Shown: positions 25,040 to 33,192 of the stretch, piece by piece | Layout of the letters: each line of letters starts with the position of its first letter | How positions within the stretch are numbered: the stretch's first letter is position 1 | DNA from: Synergistales bacterium | GTDB lineage: Bacteria; Synergistota; Synergistia; Synergistales; Aminobacteriaceae | Direction of reading: 5' to 3' | DNA: 47,179 bases | Assembly (NCBI GenBank): GCA_025997955.1 | Contig: BNVH01000017.1 | Span: 1-47,179, forward strand | Translations under genes and position numbers: made by a program | The notes under the pieces: generated by a model | Databases searched by the model: none | What the model saw: only the letters and a program-made list of their open reading frames with translations | What the model was told of the DNA's origin: nothing

Positions 25040-25837
25040 CTAACTCCACATCTCCGAACCTTCCCAGGGACGTTTCATGAATCTTGTCATGGGCCACAGC
25101 GGGACTTTGTCGCCGGTCAATTTTTTGAGTTGCGCGTAAAACTTTGGCATGACCGTCGCGTAGAGCACCGGGAGATTCATGTTTTTACCGGCCAAAAGCA
25201 CGGTTTCAAGCCCTTGGGCTATATCGCCTGAGCGAGTGTCTTCCATGAGGTGAGAGTTGCTGATAAGCGCGGTGACTTTTAGATCTGATAAGGCCTCCAT
25301 ACGCGTAGCCATCTCAAAAATGCCTTCGGGCGTAGATGTTTTGGGGCGAAACGCGTTCACGACCAAGATGAGTTCGTAACCCCATTCGTGTATGAGCGGC
25401 TCGAATTGCTTCAAAGCCATGACGCCGCCCGCGTCTCCGCCTATATCCAAGAGAACGTTATCGGACTTTCCCACGACGGCTTCCCCGATTTTGTGGTTGA
25501 TAATCGACATGTCGGACCATTTTGCGTTTTCGGGTGGATTTAGTACGGAAAAGCCCTCTTTTTCGAGCGCTTCGGTGATTTGACGTATGCAAAAATATGG
25601 ATTGATTATATCCGCGTCGGCTATAGATACGCTTTTGTCGCTTGCTTTGAGACCGCGAGCGAGGTTTAGAACGAATTCCGTCTTGCCGCTTCCGAGAGCG
25701 CCCGTAACGGCGATTACCTTAGGCCACCTATAAAGTTTTACAAGTGCTTTGAGAGTACAGTCTTTAATGTCGGCAATATCGTCAAGTTCGCCATCTATGT
25801 TATCGTTTGCGCAACATATATCGCTATTCAAGCTCAT
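25040..25837 (-). CDS. P-loop ATPase (CobQ/MinD-like nucleotide-binding)
   Basis: 265-residue cytoplasmic protein with Walker A GALGSGKTE near 46-54, the ADADIINPYF strand, and LLDIGGDAGG as a Walker B-like segment. It resembles the CobQ/MinD/cobyrinate-type P-loop proteins. It is directly upstream of the oxidoreductase genes, suggesting a role in their assembly or regulation, but this is guilt by association. Function otherwise unknown. Gap to fmt 19 bases. Confidence 0.8.
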   Translation of the reverse strand: MSLNSDICCANDNIDGELDDIADIKDCTLKALVKLYRWPKVIAVTGALGSGKTEFVLNLARGLKASDKSVSIADADIINPYFCIRQITEALEKEGFSVLNPPENAKWSDMSIINHKIGEAVVGKSDNVLLDIGGDAGGVMALKQFEPLIHEWGYELILVVNAFRPKTSTPEGIFEMATRMEALSDLKVTALISNSHLMEDTRSGDIAQGLETVLLAGKNMNLPVLYATVMPKFYAQLKKLTGDKVPLWPMTRFMKRPWEGSEMWS

Positions 25838-25856
25838 AAGAATTCACTCCCCCGCC

Positions 25857-26780
25857 TCAATCAAAACGAATTTCAACGCTTTTGACTCCTAAACCGCGAA
25901 GCCACTCGGCGCCGCTCATCTTGCGTTTCCCCTCCGGCTGCACCTCAACGAGGCGAAGATAACCTTTTCCGCAAACCGCGACTGGGCCGCCTTCCGTGCT
26001 CAGGCTGTCCCGCGGTTCTGTCCGCCAAAGTTTTAGCCGTTTTCCGTTGTAAAAGGTAAAGGCTCCCACCGATGAGGCAAACGCCCTGACCGAGTTGTGA
26101 ATCTGAAGAGCGTCCAAACTCCACCGCACCTCCGCTTCGGCTTTGCTCAGTTTGTCGGCGTACGTTGCCAACTCATGGTTTTGTTCTGAATATTGAAAAG
26201 CTTCACCTTTCGATAAAAATTCTACACTCTCAATAGCGATTTGACTACCCGTAAAAGCAAGTACGTCAAATAGCTCATTTGCGCTCATATTGATTGGAAC
26301 GGGAACTTCGGCTTGCCTCAAAATCGGCCCGGCGTCCATCTCCTCGACTAAGCGGAAAAGTGTCACGCCGCTCTTTGCGTCGCCCGCTAAAATTGCGCGC
26401 TGCACGGGCGCGGCTCCGCGCCACAGTGGCAAAAGGGACGGATGGATATTCAGGCAACCGAAACGGGGAGCGTTTAGAAGCGGTTCTTTTATAATCTGCC
26501 CGAAGTCTATGACAAACGCTAAGTCGGGTGGGCTCAACAGGAGGGATTCGGTTATTTTTTGGTCTTTTGAAAGAGAGGAGACGCGCTCGACTGAGAGGGC
26601 AAGCCCAAGCGCCGTCTCCTCGACTCTGGAAAGCTGTTCTGAAAGTCCGCGCCCCGCTCTTGTAGGAAGCGAGGTTATTATCTTTTCAAATCGCAGCGAC
26701 TTACTCATGTGCGCCAAGCACGACGCGGCGAAGCCACCGCCACCTACAAACCAAATCTTGATAGCGTCAAGCCCGTTCAT
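25857..26780 (-). CDS. fmt: Methionyl-tRNA formyltransferase
   Basis: Formylates initiator Met-tRNA. 307 residues with the formyltransferase core LNIHPSLLPLWRGAAPVQRAIL, the catalytic DAGPIL loop and a C-terminal OB-like domain (KLWRTEP, AVCGKGYLRLVEVQPEGKRKM). It overlaps def by 4 bases (ATGA), the usual def-fmt pair. Confidence 0.96.
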   Translation of the reverse strand: MNGLDAIKIWFVGGGGFAASCLAHMSKSLRFEKIITSLPTRAGRGLSEQLSRVEETALGLALSVERVSSLSKDQKITESLLLSPPDLAFVIDFGQIIKEPLLNAPRFGCLNIHPSLLPLWRGAAPVQRAILAGDAKSGVTLFRLVEEMDAGPILRQAEVPVPINMSANELFDVLAFTGSQIAIESVEFLSKGEAFQYSEQNHELATYADKLSKAEAEVRWSLDALQIHNSVRAFASSVGAFTFYNGKRLKLWRTEPRDSLSTEGGPVAVCGKGYLRLVEVQPEGKRKMSGAEWLRGLGVKSVEIRFD

Positions 26781-27337
26781 TCGACCGCTCCATGACGCTT
26801 ATCGGACCTGTTTTCACCCGGGGCGTTATTCTTTTGTACTTTCTTGCGGATAATGCCGCGTTTCAAAGGGGAGAGGTGGTCGATAAAGAGCTTGCCCTCA
26901 AGGTGATCGAGCTCATGCAAAAAGACGCGGGCCAAGAAGCCCTCCGGTTCGTAAAGCTGTTCTTTGCCGCTTGCGTCAAAAGCGGCTACCGATATTTTCC
27001 CAGGGCGTTTCAGCGGCGCAAAAATGCCGGGGAAGCTGAGACATCCCTCATCTCCGTCCTGCTCTCCCTCTTTTTTTAAAACCTTGGGGTTTATCAGGAC
27101 GTAAAATTTATCCTCATAAGAAACAAGCGCGATTTTTTTGGTTATACCGACTTGCGGGGCAGCCAAGCCAACGCCGTCGCTTATACCCATAGCAAGGCGC
27201 ATTTTGTCTACAAGCAAAGCCAATTTTTCGTCAAAATCTGCCACGAGCTCAGTTGGAGCTCTTAAAATTGGATCCGGATAGCATCTTATTTTTAACGGTT
27301 CGTCTATATTGAGTTCATTTGTGTTTATCTCTTTCAA
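26777..27337 (-). CDS. def: Peptide deformylase
   Basis: Removes the N-formyl group from new proteins. All three motifs are present: GVGLAAPQVG (56-64), EGCLSFPG with Cys99, and HELDH with His141, Glu142 and His145. At 186 residues it carries a basic C-terminal extension, close to normal length. It is coupled to fmt by an ATGA overlap. Gap to the prepilin peptidase gene 37 bases. Confidence 0.97.
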   Translation of the reverse strand: MKEINTNELNIDEPLKIRCYPDPILRAPTELVADFDEKLALLVDKMRLAMGISDGVGLAAPQVGITKKIALVSYEDKFYVLINPKVLKKEGEQDGDEGCLSFPGIFAPLKRPGKISVAAFDASGKEQLYEPEGFLARVFLHELDHLEGKLFIDHLSPLKRGIIRKKVQKNNAPGENRSDKRHGAVE

Positions 27338-27374
27338 TTCTGTATATCCTCACTTTGATTCCTCGCGATGCCGC

Positions 27375-28205
27375 CTAAAACGGCCACCCTGGATATATGG
27401 GATATCCTGATAGGCGGATGCCCGTAAAATAGAGCATCTGCGAGCCAAAAGTCATGGCGAGGAGCGCTCCAGCAGCCAAGTATGGCACAAAAGGCATGGC
27501 GTCTCCCCGCCCCCATTTTACACGCCCGCGCCACAATAGATAAAAAACGCCCACGGCCCCGGCAAAGCAACCGAGATAAAACGCCAAGAGCGTCAATTTC
27601 CAACCAAAAAGCGCGCCGGCTCCTCCCATGAGGCAAGCGTCGCCCCACCCCATGCCGCCGCGGCTGACTATGATTATCAACGCGAAAACCCCAAAGCCGA
27701 CCGCCACGCCGATAAGTCCGTCTATAACGGCGTCGCGTCCGCCGAAAAGCCTGAGCGTTATCCCAACAGCGCCCATGAAAAACGCAAAAACATCGAACAC
27801 GTCCTGACTCTCGTAGTCCGTCAGGGCGCTCAAGAAAAACCCAAAGGCGCATACCATCGAAAACACATACCCAAAAGTCAATCCCCACCGCCAAGCCAAA
27901 AGGCATCCGACAAACGCGCCTATCAGCTCAACTGCGATATAGCGCGCGGAAATGTGAAGTCCGCACTCAGCGCAGCGCCCCCTTTGAACCATCCACGAAA
28001 TAACCGGGATAAGCTCAAAAAACGTCAGTGTGTGCCCGCAGGATTCGCAGACGGAACGCTCGCTTCCCCACCAGGGTTTATTTATAACAGAACGGTGGGC
28101 GACCACGTTTAAAAAAGAGCCCAGACAGGCGCCCAAGAGGCCTGAAAAAACAACGTGTAAAACGGAGTATATACCTTGGATGTTTTGGGTATCTTGGATG
28201 TTCAT
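27375..28205 (-). CDS. Prepilin peptidase (A24, PilD/GspO-like)
   Basis: Bifunctional membrane aspartic protease/N-methylase for type IV pilin-like proteins. Starts with LGACLGSFLNVVAHRS, then the zinc-binding pairs CESC and CAEC, and the two catalytic Asp sites ALTDYESQ and GMGWGD. 276 residues, normal length, about eight helices. No pilin or secretion genes in the window. Gap to the YvyF-like gene only 7 bases. Confidence 0.93.
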   Translation of the reverse strand: MNIQDTQNIQGIYSVLHVVFSGLLGACLGSFLNVVAHRSVINKPWWGSERSVCESCGHTLTFFELIPVISWMVQRGRCAECGLHISARYIAVELIGAFVGCLLAWRWGLTFGYVFSMVCAFGFFLSALTDYESQDVFDVFAFFMGAVGITLRLFGGRDAVIDGLIGVAVGFGVFALIIIVSRGGMGWGDACLMGGAGALFGWKLTLLAFYLGCFAGAVGVFYLLWRGRVKWGRGDAMPFVPYLAAGALLAMTFGSQMLYFTGIRLSGYPIYPGWPF

Positions 28206-28212
28206 AAAAATC

Positions 28213-28611
28213 TTACTGCGGCTTTATCTTGTTGCCGCCGTGCCTCTCTTGACCGTAAGACGCCGCCGCGTCCTTGGCCGCTTCGCGCTTGGCCGCCGCG
28301 CTCTTCATATCCCTAAGTGATTTTTGCAGCTCGTTGGCCAATCTTTCGCGCGCTTTGGTGGACGGAGACTCGACCCGAGTTTCCATGTCACGGTCGAGAT
28401 ATTTCATGTCGACCAAGGCCTGGACATAGCGAATATCCTCTTCCATCTCGTGGGCCACCGTATCGACGTTGAACTCGGTTTTTGGGTTGTCCCTCAAAAA
28501 TTCACGCACCCTTGGGTAGAGATTGTCTACCTTGGTTAAACAGGAAGAGCATATCTGGGGCCCCCCTGACGTAAAGAGCTTGTTGCACAGTTTGCATGTA
28601 ACCAAAGGCAT
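28213..28611 (-). CDS. YvyF-like flagellar-operon protein (TIGR03826-like)
   Basis: 132 residues. The N-terminus carries two Cys pairs, CKLC and CSSC, forming a zinc ribbon, followed by a helical region PRVREFLRDNPKTEFNVDTVAHEM that resembles a winged helix. This arrangement matches the YvyF/TIGR03826 flagellar-operon proteins from memory. The C-terminal third is charged and low complexity (Lys/Arg/Ala). No flagellar genes are adjacent, so the role may differ; the link to the downstream prepilin peptidase is notable. Confidence 0.65.
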   Translation of the reverse strand: MPLVTCKLCNKLFTSGGPQICSSCLTKVDNLYPRVREFLRDNPKTEFNVDTVAHEMEEDIRYVQALVDMKYLDRDMETRVESPSTKARERLANELQKSLRDMKSAAAKREAAKDAAASYGQERHGGNKIKPQ

Positions 28612-28652
28612 AAAAATTCCCCCTTTAAATTAATGAAAATCTATTATTGCCC

Positions 28653-29573
28653 CTATCGGGCTTTCGGGTAGCCGCCTGACAATATGGCGCTCAAAACTAC
28701 TTCGTCGGGCTCCGCGCCGCCGAGTTTGTCAAATAATTCTTTGTAATCGTCGCCTCCGCCAAGCGCGTCCAAAATCTCGGCCATATCGTCCTGCTCGTCG
28801 CCGAAACGCCCGCTCAGGAGGCCAAAAAGAATCACGGACTTCGAGAACCAGTTCAGCATGTCGCGCGACACCGCCCATATCCCCTCAAACAAAAGACCGA
28901 ATTCAAACGCGTCCTCCTCTTCCTCGGTGTCGTCTACCGGGTCAGGAAAATAACCCAGCATGTAAAATGGCACGTCCGGGGACATTGCGATGGCGGGCCA
29001 CAGCATTTTATCGATTTTGGCAATATCGGATTTTTTGTTACCCTTGCCGCTCTTGCCTTGAACGCTCAGCATGTACGTGGCTATTATCCTAGAGTACGCC
29101 CAGCCAAGACCGTGTTCGGTCTGTTTCATGGTATCCTCAAGAACGGCCGCCCACTCTTCGCGCTCAAGCAAAATGCGATAATAAAACGACCTAGAGAACA
29201 TTTGGTCGTATGGGTCAAACGGCAAAAGCTCCTCTATCAACTCCATGGCTCCATCGTCGTCCTCAAGGAGAAAACGGACATAGGCCGCGCGCTTCAATAT
29301 CGCGAAGTAAACCTCCGAGTTATCATCCTCCGAAATAGCCTCACCGGACAGTCCTTGCTCCTCAAAATATTTTTTTATCTTGGCAAGGGCTCTCTCCAAA
29401 AGCAGAAGCCTCTCCTCATCGTCCTCTATGAGTTCAGACTTCAGCAAAAGAGCCTCGGGATTGTCCGGAGCGAGTTCGAGAACGCGTTCTGTCAAAGCCG
29501 CTATCTCGTCTACGTCGTCAGACTCGTAAGCCCTATCTATAAGGTCATAAATATCGCTGGCGTCATCGCTCAT
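28653..29573 (-). CDS. Acidic TPR-like protein, function unknown
   Basis: About 306 residues, very acidic (many Asp/Glu), no signal peptide or membrane span. The N-terminus (LIDRAYESDDVDEIAALTERVLELAPDNPEALLLKSELIED) has the spacing of TPR/SEL1 helices. The rest resembles no family I know. The ATG at 29573 forms an ATGA overlap with the secreted Gly-rich gene; an ATG three codons earlier (29582) is an alternative. Co-translation suggests a shared task, but none is known. Confidence 0.7.
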   Translation of the reverse strand: MSDDASDIYDLIDRAYESDDVDEIAALTERVLELAPDNPEALLLKSELIEDDEERLLLLERALAKIKKYFEEQGLSGEAISEDDNSEVYFAILKRAAYVRFLLEDDDGAMELIEELLPFDPYDQMFSRSFYYRILLEREEWAAVLEDTMKQTEHGLGWAYSRIIATYMLSVQGKSGKGNKKSDIAKIDKMLWPAIAMSPDVPFYMLGYFPDPVDDTEEEEDAFEFGLLFEGIWAVSRDMLNWFSKSVILFGLLSGRFGDEQDDMAEILDALGGGDDYKELFDKLGGAEPDEVVLSAILSGGYPKAR

Positions 29574-30445
29574 TTGTCCCATCCGCCGCTTCCGCCGTTA
29601 TTGCCTCCGCCTCCGTTGTTGCCTCCATTGCCACCGCCGGTGTCCCATCCGCCGCCACCATTATTGCCCCCGCCTCCGGTGTCACCGCCGCCGTCCCAAT
29701 GTCCGCCGCCGTTATCACCGCCGCCGTCGCCTAACCCAGAGGTAGCGGCGGGACCCTTTTGATCAGCGCCATTGGCTGGACGGGACGGAAATTTGGCGAA
29801 CGGAAGAACTCCGCGCCAGACGTATCCCCACTCTCGCGCCAAGTAAGCCAGCTCCTCGGTGTCGGAAAGAGTCCACGGGATATTTTTTTCCATAATGATA
29901 CGCGCTAAATACTCCCGCTCTCTTGACAAATCGCCGGCGACGCGAACCCAGCTGTCGCCTAACCACACAAGAAATCCGCCCTCTCCCGTCTTCCAAATCA
30001 CGGGAGTGTATACAATGGGGTCGCCCAGTACGCCCATGTTATTGTATCCGTATGTCGCGATTTTGCGAAAGGCCTTGGTTTCATAAGCCCCGCCGCGCCA
30101 ATGCGACGCGGCTATCCGAGCTAACTCCGGCACGGCCTGCGGCACGACGGAACCCACCGAAATTTCAGTCGCTAAAATCGCGCCCCCAAGCCCTACTCGT
30201 CCGTACACCCAGTGATTGGCTACGGTCTGAGTCACCGGGTATCCGTCAAACGTAGCGTACCACCCCAAAGGCCAGCTTGCCGCCTCGGGCCTGTATATCT
30301 CAAAGTTCATGCCGTACATCTTCTGATACGCCCCAAGCACGGGCGTAGCGCCGCTCGGCCTTGCGAAAAACGCGCAAACAAAAATCACAAGAACACAAAA
30401 AAGCGCGGCACGCAAACCCTTACGCGTCCACATAAACATATTCAA
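29570..30445 (-). CDS. Secreted protein with Gly-rich tail, function unknown
   Basis: 291 residues: a signal peptide with a hydrophobic core at 11-27 and a likely cut after SGA near 33, a globular domain of about 190 residues rich in Trp/Tyr (WYATFDGYPV, HWVYGR), and a C-terminal tail of about 60 residues made of Gly/Asn/Asp/Trp repeats (GGGG, GGWDTGGG, GGNNGG). The strand-opposite Pro-rich frame is only a shadow. First gene of the long minus-strand run; a TATAAT promoter lies upstream. Not recognised. Confidence 0.75.
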   Translation of the reverse strand: MNMFMWTRKGLRAALFCVLVIFVCAFFARPSGATPVLGAYQKMYGMNFEIYRPEAASWPLGWYATFDGYPVTQTVANHWVYGRVGLGGAILATEISVGSVVPQAVPELARIAASHWRGGAYETKAFRKIATYGYNNMGVLGDPIVYTPVIWKTGEGGFLVWLGDSWVRVAGDLSREREYLARIIMEKNIPWTLSDTEELAYLAREWGYVWRGVLPFAKFPSRPANGADQKGPAATSGLGDGGGDNGGGHWDGGGDTGGGGNNGGGGWDTGGGNGGNNGGGGNNGGSGGWDK

Positions 30446-30515
30446 ACCACCTCGCGCGAGAAAATAAAATCAAAAAACAAAATTAAAAATCAAACTTTCA
30501 TAAAACACATTTTTG

Positions 30516-30543
30516 ATTATACCTCACGAGTCATGAGCTTGAA
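30516..30543 (-). promoter_or_regulatory. Candidate promoter of the long minus-strand operon
   Basis: Minus-strand -10 TATAAT (30516-30521) with TTCAAG (30538-30543) 16 bases upstream as -35. It is about 70 bases from the first gene, and it lies in an AT-rich divergent region (30446-30615). Confidence 0.5.
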
Positions 30544-30565
30544 TGCGTAAAATACAAAATCGGTT

Positions 30566-30574
30566 TGATATAAT
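30566..30574 (+). promoter_or_regulatory. Extended -10 promoter of the AAA-ATPase gene
   Basis: Plus-strand TGATATAAT is a perfect extended -10 box. No good -35 box accompanies it, which is normal for extended -10 promoters. It lies about 40 bases before the ATG at 30616, which is preceded by GGAGGGCGAG. Confidence 0.55.
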
Positions 30575-30615
30575 ATACGTAAAATTAAAAGTTATCCAAA
30601 TTCGGAGGGCGAGCC

Positions 30616-32235
30616 ATGAATAAGTTGCAAAAGTTACCTATAGGCATTCAGACTTTCGAGAAACTGCGCGAAGAAGGATATTTATATGTAGATAAAACTA
30701 AATATCTTGTTGATCTTATAGACAGAGGCACGGCCTATTTTCTCTCCCGTCCCCGGCGCTTCGGCAAGTCTTTGACTATATCGACGTTAGACGCTCTGTT
30801 TTCGGGCAAGAGAGATCTGTTTAAAGGCTTGGCCGCCGAGGAGTTCTTTGACAGGCCGAGTTATAAAACTCACCCCGTCATTAGATTGGATATGAGCAAG
30901 ATAGCGGCGAATCAGGGCCTTGAAGCTATGACTGTGTCTTTGATTAAACAACTCAAAAGAAACGCGGAGCGAAACGATATAGATATGCCCACAGGCTCTC
31001 CTCACGACGTCTTGGGCGAACTTATCGCCAAGACAGCGCGCAGGCATGGCTCTATCGCGGTTCTGGTAGACGAATATGACAAGCCTATATTGGATGTTCT
31101 TCATAACCCCGAGAAGGCGGAGGAGATCAGAGTCGTTTTGCGGGATTTTTACACTCAGATAAAAGCCGAGGACGCGTCGACGTGCTTTGTGTTTTTGACT
31201 GGCATAAGCAAATTTTCCAAGATGGGTGTATTTTCGGCTATGAATAATTTGAGGGATATTTCTATGGGCGATAATTACGCCGCTATGCTTGGACTTACAG
31301 AAGAAGAGCTTTTGAGTAATTTCGGCCCCCATATCGACGCGGTAGCCGCTGAAATGGGAATGGGTAAAGAAGAGCTCATTGAAAAAATCAGGTATTACTA
31401 CGATGGCTTTTCTTTTAACGGAGAAGTCCGTCTTTACAACCCATTCTCGACGCTGTATTTTCTAAGCGACCGAAAATTCAACAACTACTGGTTTGAGTCC
31501 GGCACGCCTTCTTTCATAGCCCGTTATATGAAAGACAAAAAGCTCACCGTGGAACAGTTCAGGGGTTACGAAGTGTCGCGTGATTTCGCGTTCGCTCCCG
31601 GTGAGATAGAGACGGCCACTGCCGCGAGTTTTTTGTATCAATCGGGATATTTGAGTCTGAGGCCGGGCGTGCTGGACGATTTTTCCCTTGACTACCCAAA
31701 CCGCGAGGTCTTGACCGCTATGTCGTCGCTTTTGGTTGGAAATATCTTTGGCGATAACGATGGCTTGAACAATGCCAGAAACAGCCTCCGACAATCTCTC
31801 ATAAGCGATGACGCGGAAGGCGTTCAAAGTGAGTTCAATAAACTTCTTTCCAAAATCCCCTACGACGACTACGCTTCTGCCGCCGCGTCGGCTGTGCGTC
31901 GCGGAGGTGACGCGAGGGAATGGATTTACCGTTCTACGTTGCTTTCATACCTCTACGGCATGGGTCTCGACGTGGAGGCGGAACTTCACGGCTCTCTTGG
32001 CAGGGCCGATATGATTGTGAAATTCAGGGGCCATATCTGGGTTATGGAACTTAAAATGACAAAACACTACGCAAACGCGGACTTGTGCGCCACTGCCGCT
32101 CTCGCTCAGATAAAAGAAAAAGGCTACGCGGACGCCTTTGATGAGGCCGTTTTGCTTGGGCTTGCCATAGATGACGAGGCGCGAGGCATTACCGCGATAA
32201 GCATGGAGAGGCATTTGCTTATAAGAAAGAGTTGA
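30616..32235 (+). CDS. AAA-ATPase with C-terminal PD-(D/E)XK nuclease domain
   Basis: 539-residue protein of the AAA-ATPase_like/PDDEXK_9 family. The N-terminus (LPIGIQTFEKLREEGYLYVDKTKYLVDLI) and Walker A SRPRRFGKSLTIST are clear; a conserved VLVDEYDKPI segment is the Walker B region. The C-terminal nuclease core is GRADMIVKFRGHIWVMELKM. The family is widespread in multiple copies in anaerobes and often thought to be mobile or defence-linked; no mechanism is known. Complete, with its own promoter. Confidence 0.9.
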   Translation: MNKLQKLPIGIQTFEKLREEGYLYVDKTKYLVDLIDRGTAYFLSRPRRFGKSLTISTLDALFSGKRDLFKGLAAEEFFDRPSYKTHPVIRLDMSKIAANQGLEAMTVSLIKQLKRNAERNDIDMPTGSPHDVLGELIAKTARRHGSIAVLVDEYDKPILDVLHNPEKAEEIRVVLRDFYTQIKAEDASTCFVFLTGISKFSKMGVFSAMNNLRDISMGDNYAAMLGLTEEELLSNFGPHIDAVAAEMGMGKEELIEKIRYYYDGFSFNGEVRLYNPFSTLYFLSDRKFNNYWFESGTPSFIARYMKDKKLTVEQFRGYEVSRDFAFAPGEIETATAASFLYQSGYLSLRPGVLDDFSLDYPNREVLTAMSSLLVGNIFGDNDGLNNARNSLRQSLISDDAEGVQSEFNKLLSKIPYDDYASAAASAVRRGGDAREWIYRSTLLSYLYGMGLDVEAELHGSLGRADMIVKFRGHIWVMELKMTKHYANADLCATAALAQIKEKGYADAFDEAVLLGLAIDDEARGITAISMERHLLIRKS

Positions 32236-33002
32236 CAGAAGAAGCCTCAACGAGAGAAAATAGCCGCGAGGTGAGCGCGGTGGAAGAGCAGGAAAGAGCG
32301 GAAAGAGTTCGGGAGATTAAGGCGCTGAGTCCTTTGAGTGTTGAGATTGGGACGCCTTTGGATAAAAAGAGCGCTGAAAGTATTGCCCGTGAGTTTGGGC
32401 CTATGAAGAATGAGCACGATGATAGAGTGGCGCTTTTTCCTATGGCTACCGTCGGAAAGATTCTTAAGCACCAAGGGTTTGACGTATCAACGATACTTGG
32501 AGATATTCCTATCCTTTTTGAAACGTCAATTTACGGATGGCCTGAGTCTGAAATTCTAAGGAAAGGCCATAAAGAACATACGAACATAGCTTCATTTCAT
32601 CATTATGTGAATAAATTTTCAGACGGAACGGATACGTATTTTATCAGATTTTCAGTTACAGAAAGGAAAGGTAAAGCGGGTAAGACAGGAGATAGTTTTA
32701 TACACTCAACAGCTATAAGTGGTGTGTCTATATACAAAACGAATGACGATCTTTCGCAAAGTGTTCCGGCTCAAGGTCCCGGTCTTAAGGAACGATCGTC
32801 ATTCATTGATACAAGATTACAGGAATTTTTCGATTCTGTCAACACCGACACCGAAATAAGCAAGGGTCGTCCCGAAAGGGGCGACCCTGTTTGCGGACAG
32901 CATGATACCGAAAACCCTTTGAGGTCGTCTCTGAACGAGTCAGAAAGGCTCTTGGGCATGATAAAATCAAAGACAGAAAACTTTTTAAGGAGAATCTCAT
33001 AG
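32232..33002 (+). CDS. LPD3-domain protein, probably a polyvalent-protein remnant
   Basis: 256 residues from TTG at 32232, which overlaps the stop of the AAA-ATPase gene. The core (ALFPMATVGKILKHQGFDV, SIYGWPESEILRKGHKEHTNI, FHHYVNKFSDGTDTYFIRF) matches the large polyvalent-protein-associated LPD3 domain from memory. Such domains come from long multi-domain proteins of phages and conjugative elements. The N-terminal part is charged and the C-terminal tail (after residue 210) is encoded by a GC-rich hairpin, so this is likely a truncated copy. Start uncertain. Confidence 0.6.
   Translation: MTEEASTRENSREVSAVEEQERAERVREIKALSPLSVEIGTPLDKKSAESIAREFGPMKNEHDDRVALFPMATVGKILKHQGFDVSTILGDIPILFETSIYGWPESEILRKGHKEHTNIASFHHYVNKFSDGTDTYFIRFSVTERKGKAGKTGDSFIHSTAISGVSIYKTNDDLSQSVPAQGPGLKERSSFIDTRLQEFFDSVNTDTEISKGRPERGDPVCGQHDTENPLRSSLNESERLLGMIKSKTENFLRRIS
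32864..32887 (+). repeat. GC-rich hairpin inside the LPD3 gene
   Basis: GGGTCGTCCC and GGGGCGACCC around a GAAA loop form a 10-bp stem with one G-T pair. It is in frame within the 3' part of the LPD3 gene and followed by TGTTTGC. It looks like a dispersed palindromic repeat inserted in the gene. Confidence 0.55.
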
Positions 33003-33039
33003 CTTGACATAAACTAAGAACTTTATATATTGTTAGTAT

Positions 33040-33177
33040 ATGGATAATACTTTTACCGTAACGGAAGCGGCACGGTACTTGGGACGTAAGGTACAGACTC
33101 TACAAAAATGGGACAAGGAGGGAAAATTAAAACCCATTCGCGACTTTACGGTCTCCGCAATTACAAAAAAGCATTAA
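33040..33177 (+). pseudogene. IS607 TnpA N-terminal HTH remnant
   Basis: 45 codons from ATG: VTEAARYLGRKVQTLQKWDK then EGKLKPIR, the MerR-like HTH of IS607 TnpA. The expected resolvase domain is absent. The last residues (DFTVSAITKKH) do not match TnpA, suggesting a deletion or frameshift. The ATG lies 8 bases after the -10 box, so the message may be nearly leaderless. Stop is 15 bases before tnpB. Confidence 0.7.
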
Positions 33178-33192
33178 AGGAGGCGTTGCAAG

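Noticed and set aside
29058..29762. Plus-strand frame of 234 codons with a Pro-rich tail
   Set aside because: It is antisense to the acidic protein and the Gly-rich tail; poly-Pro arises from the reverse complement of Gly codons.
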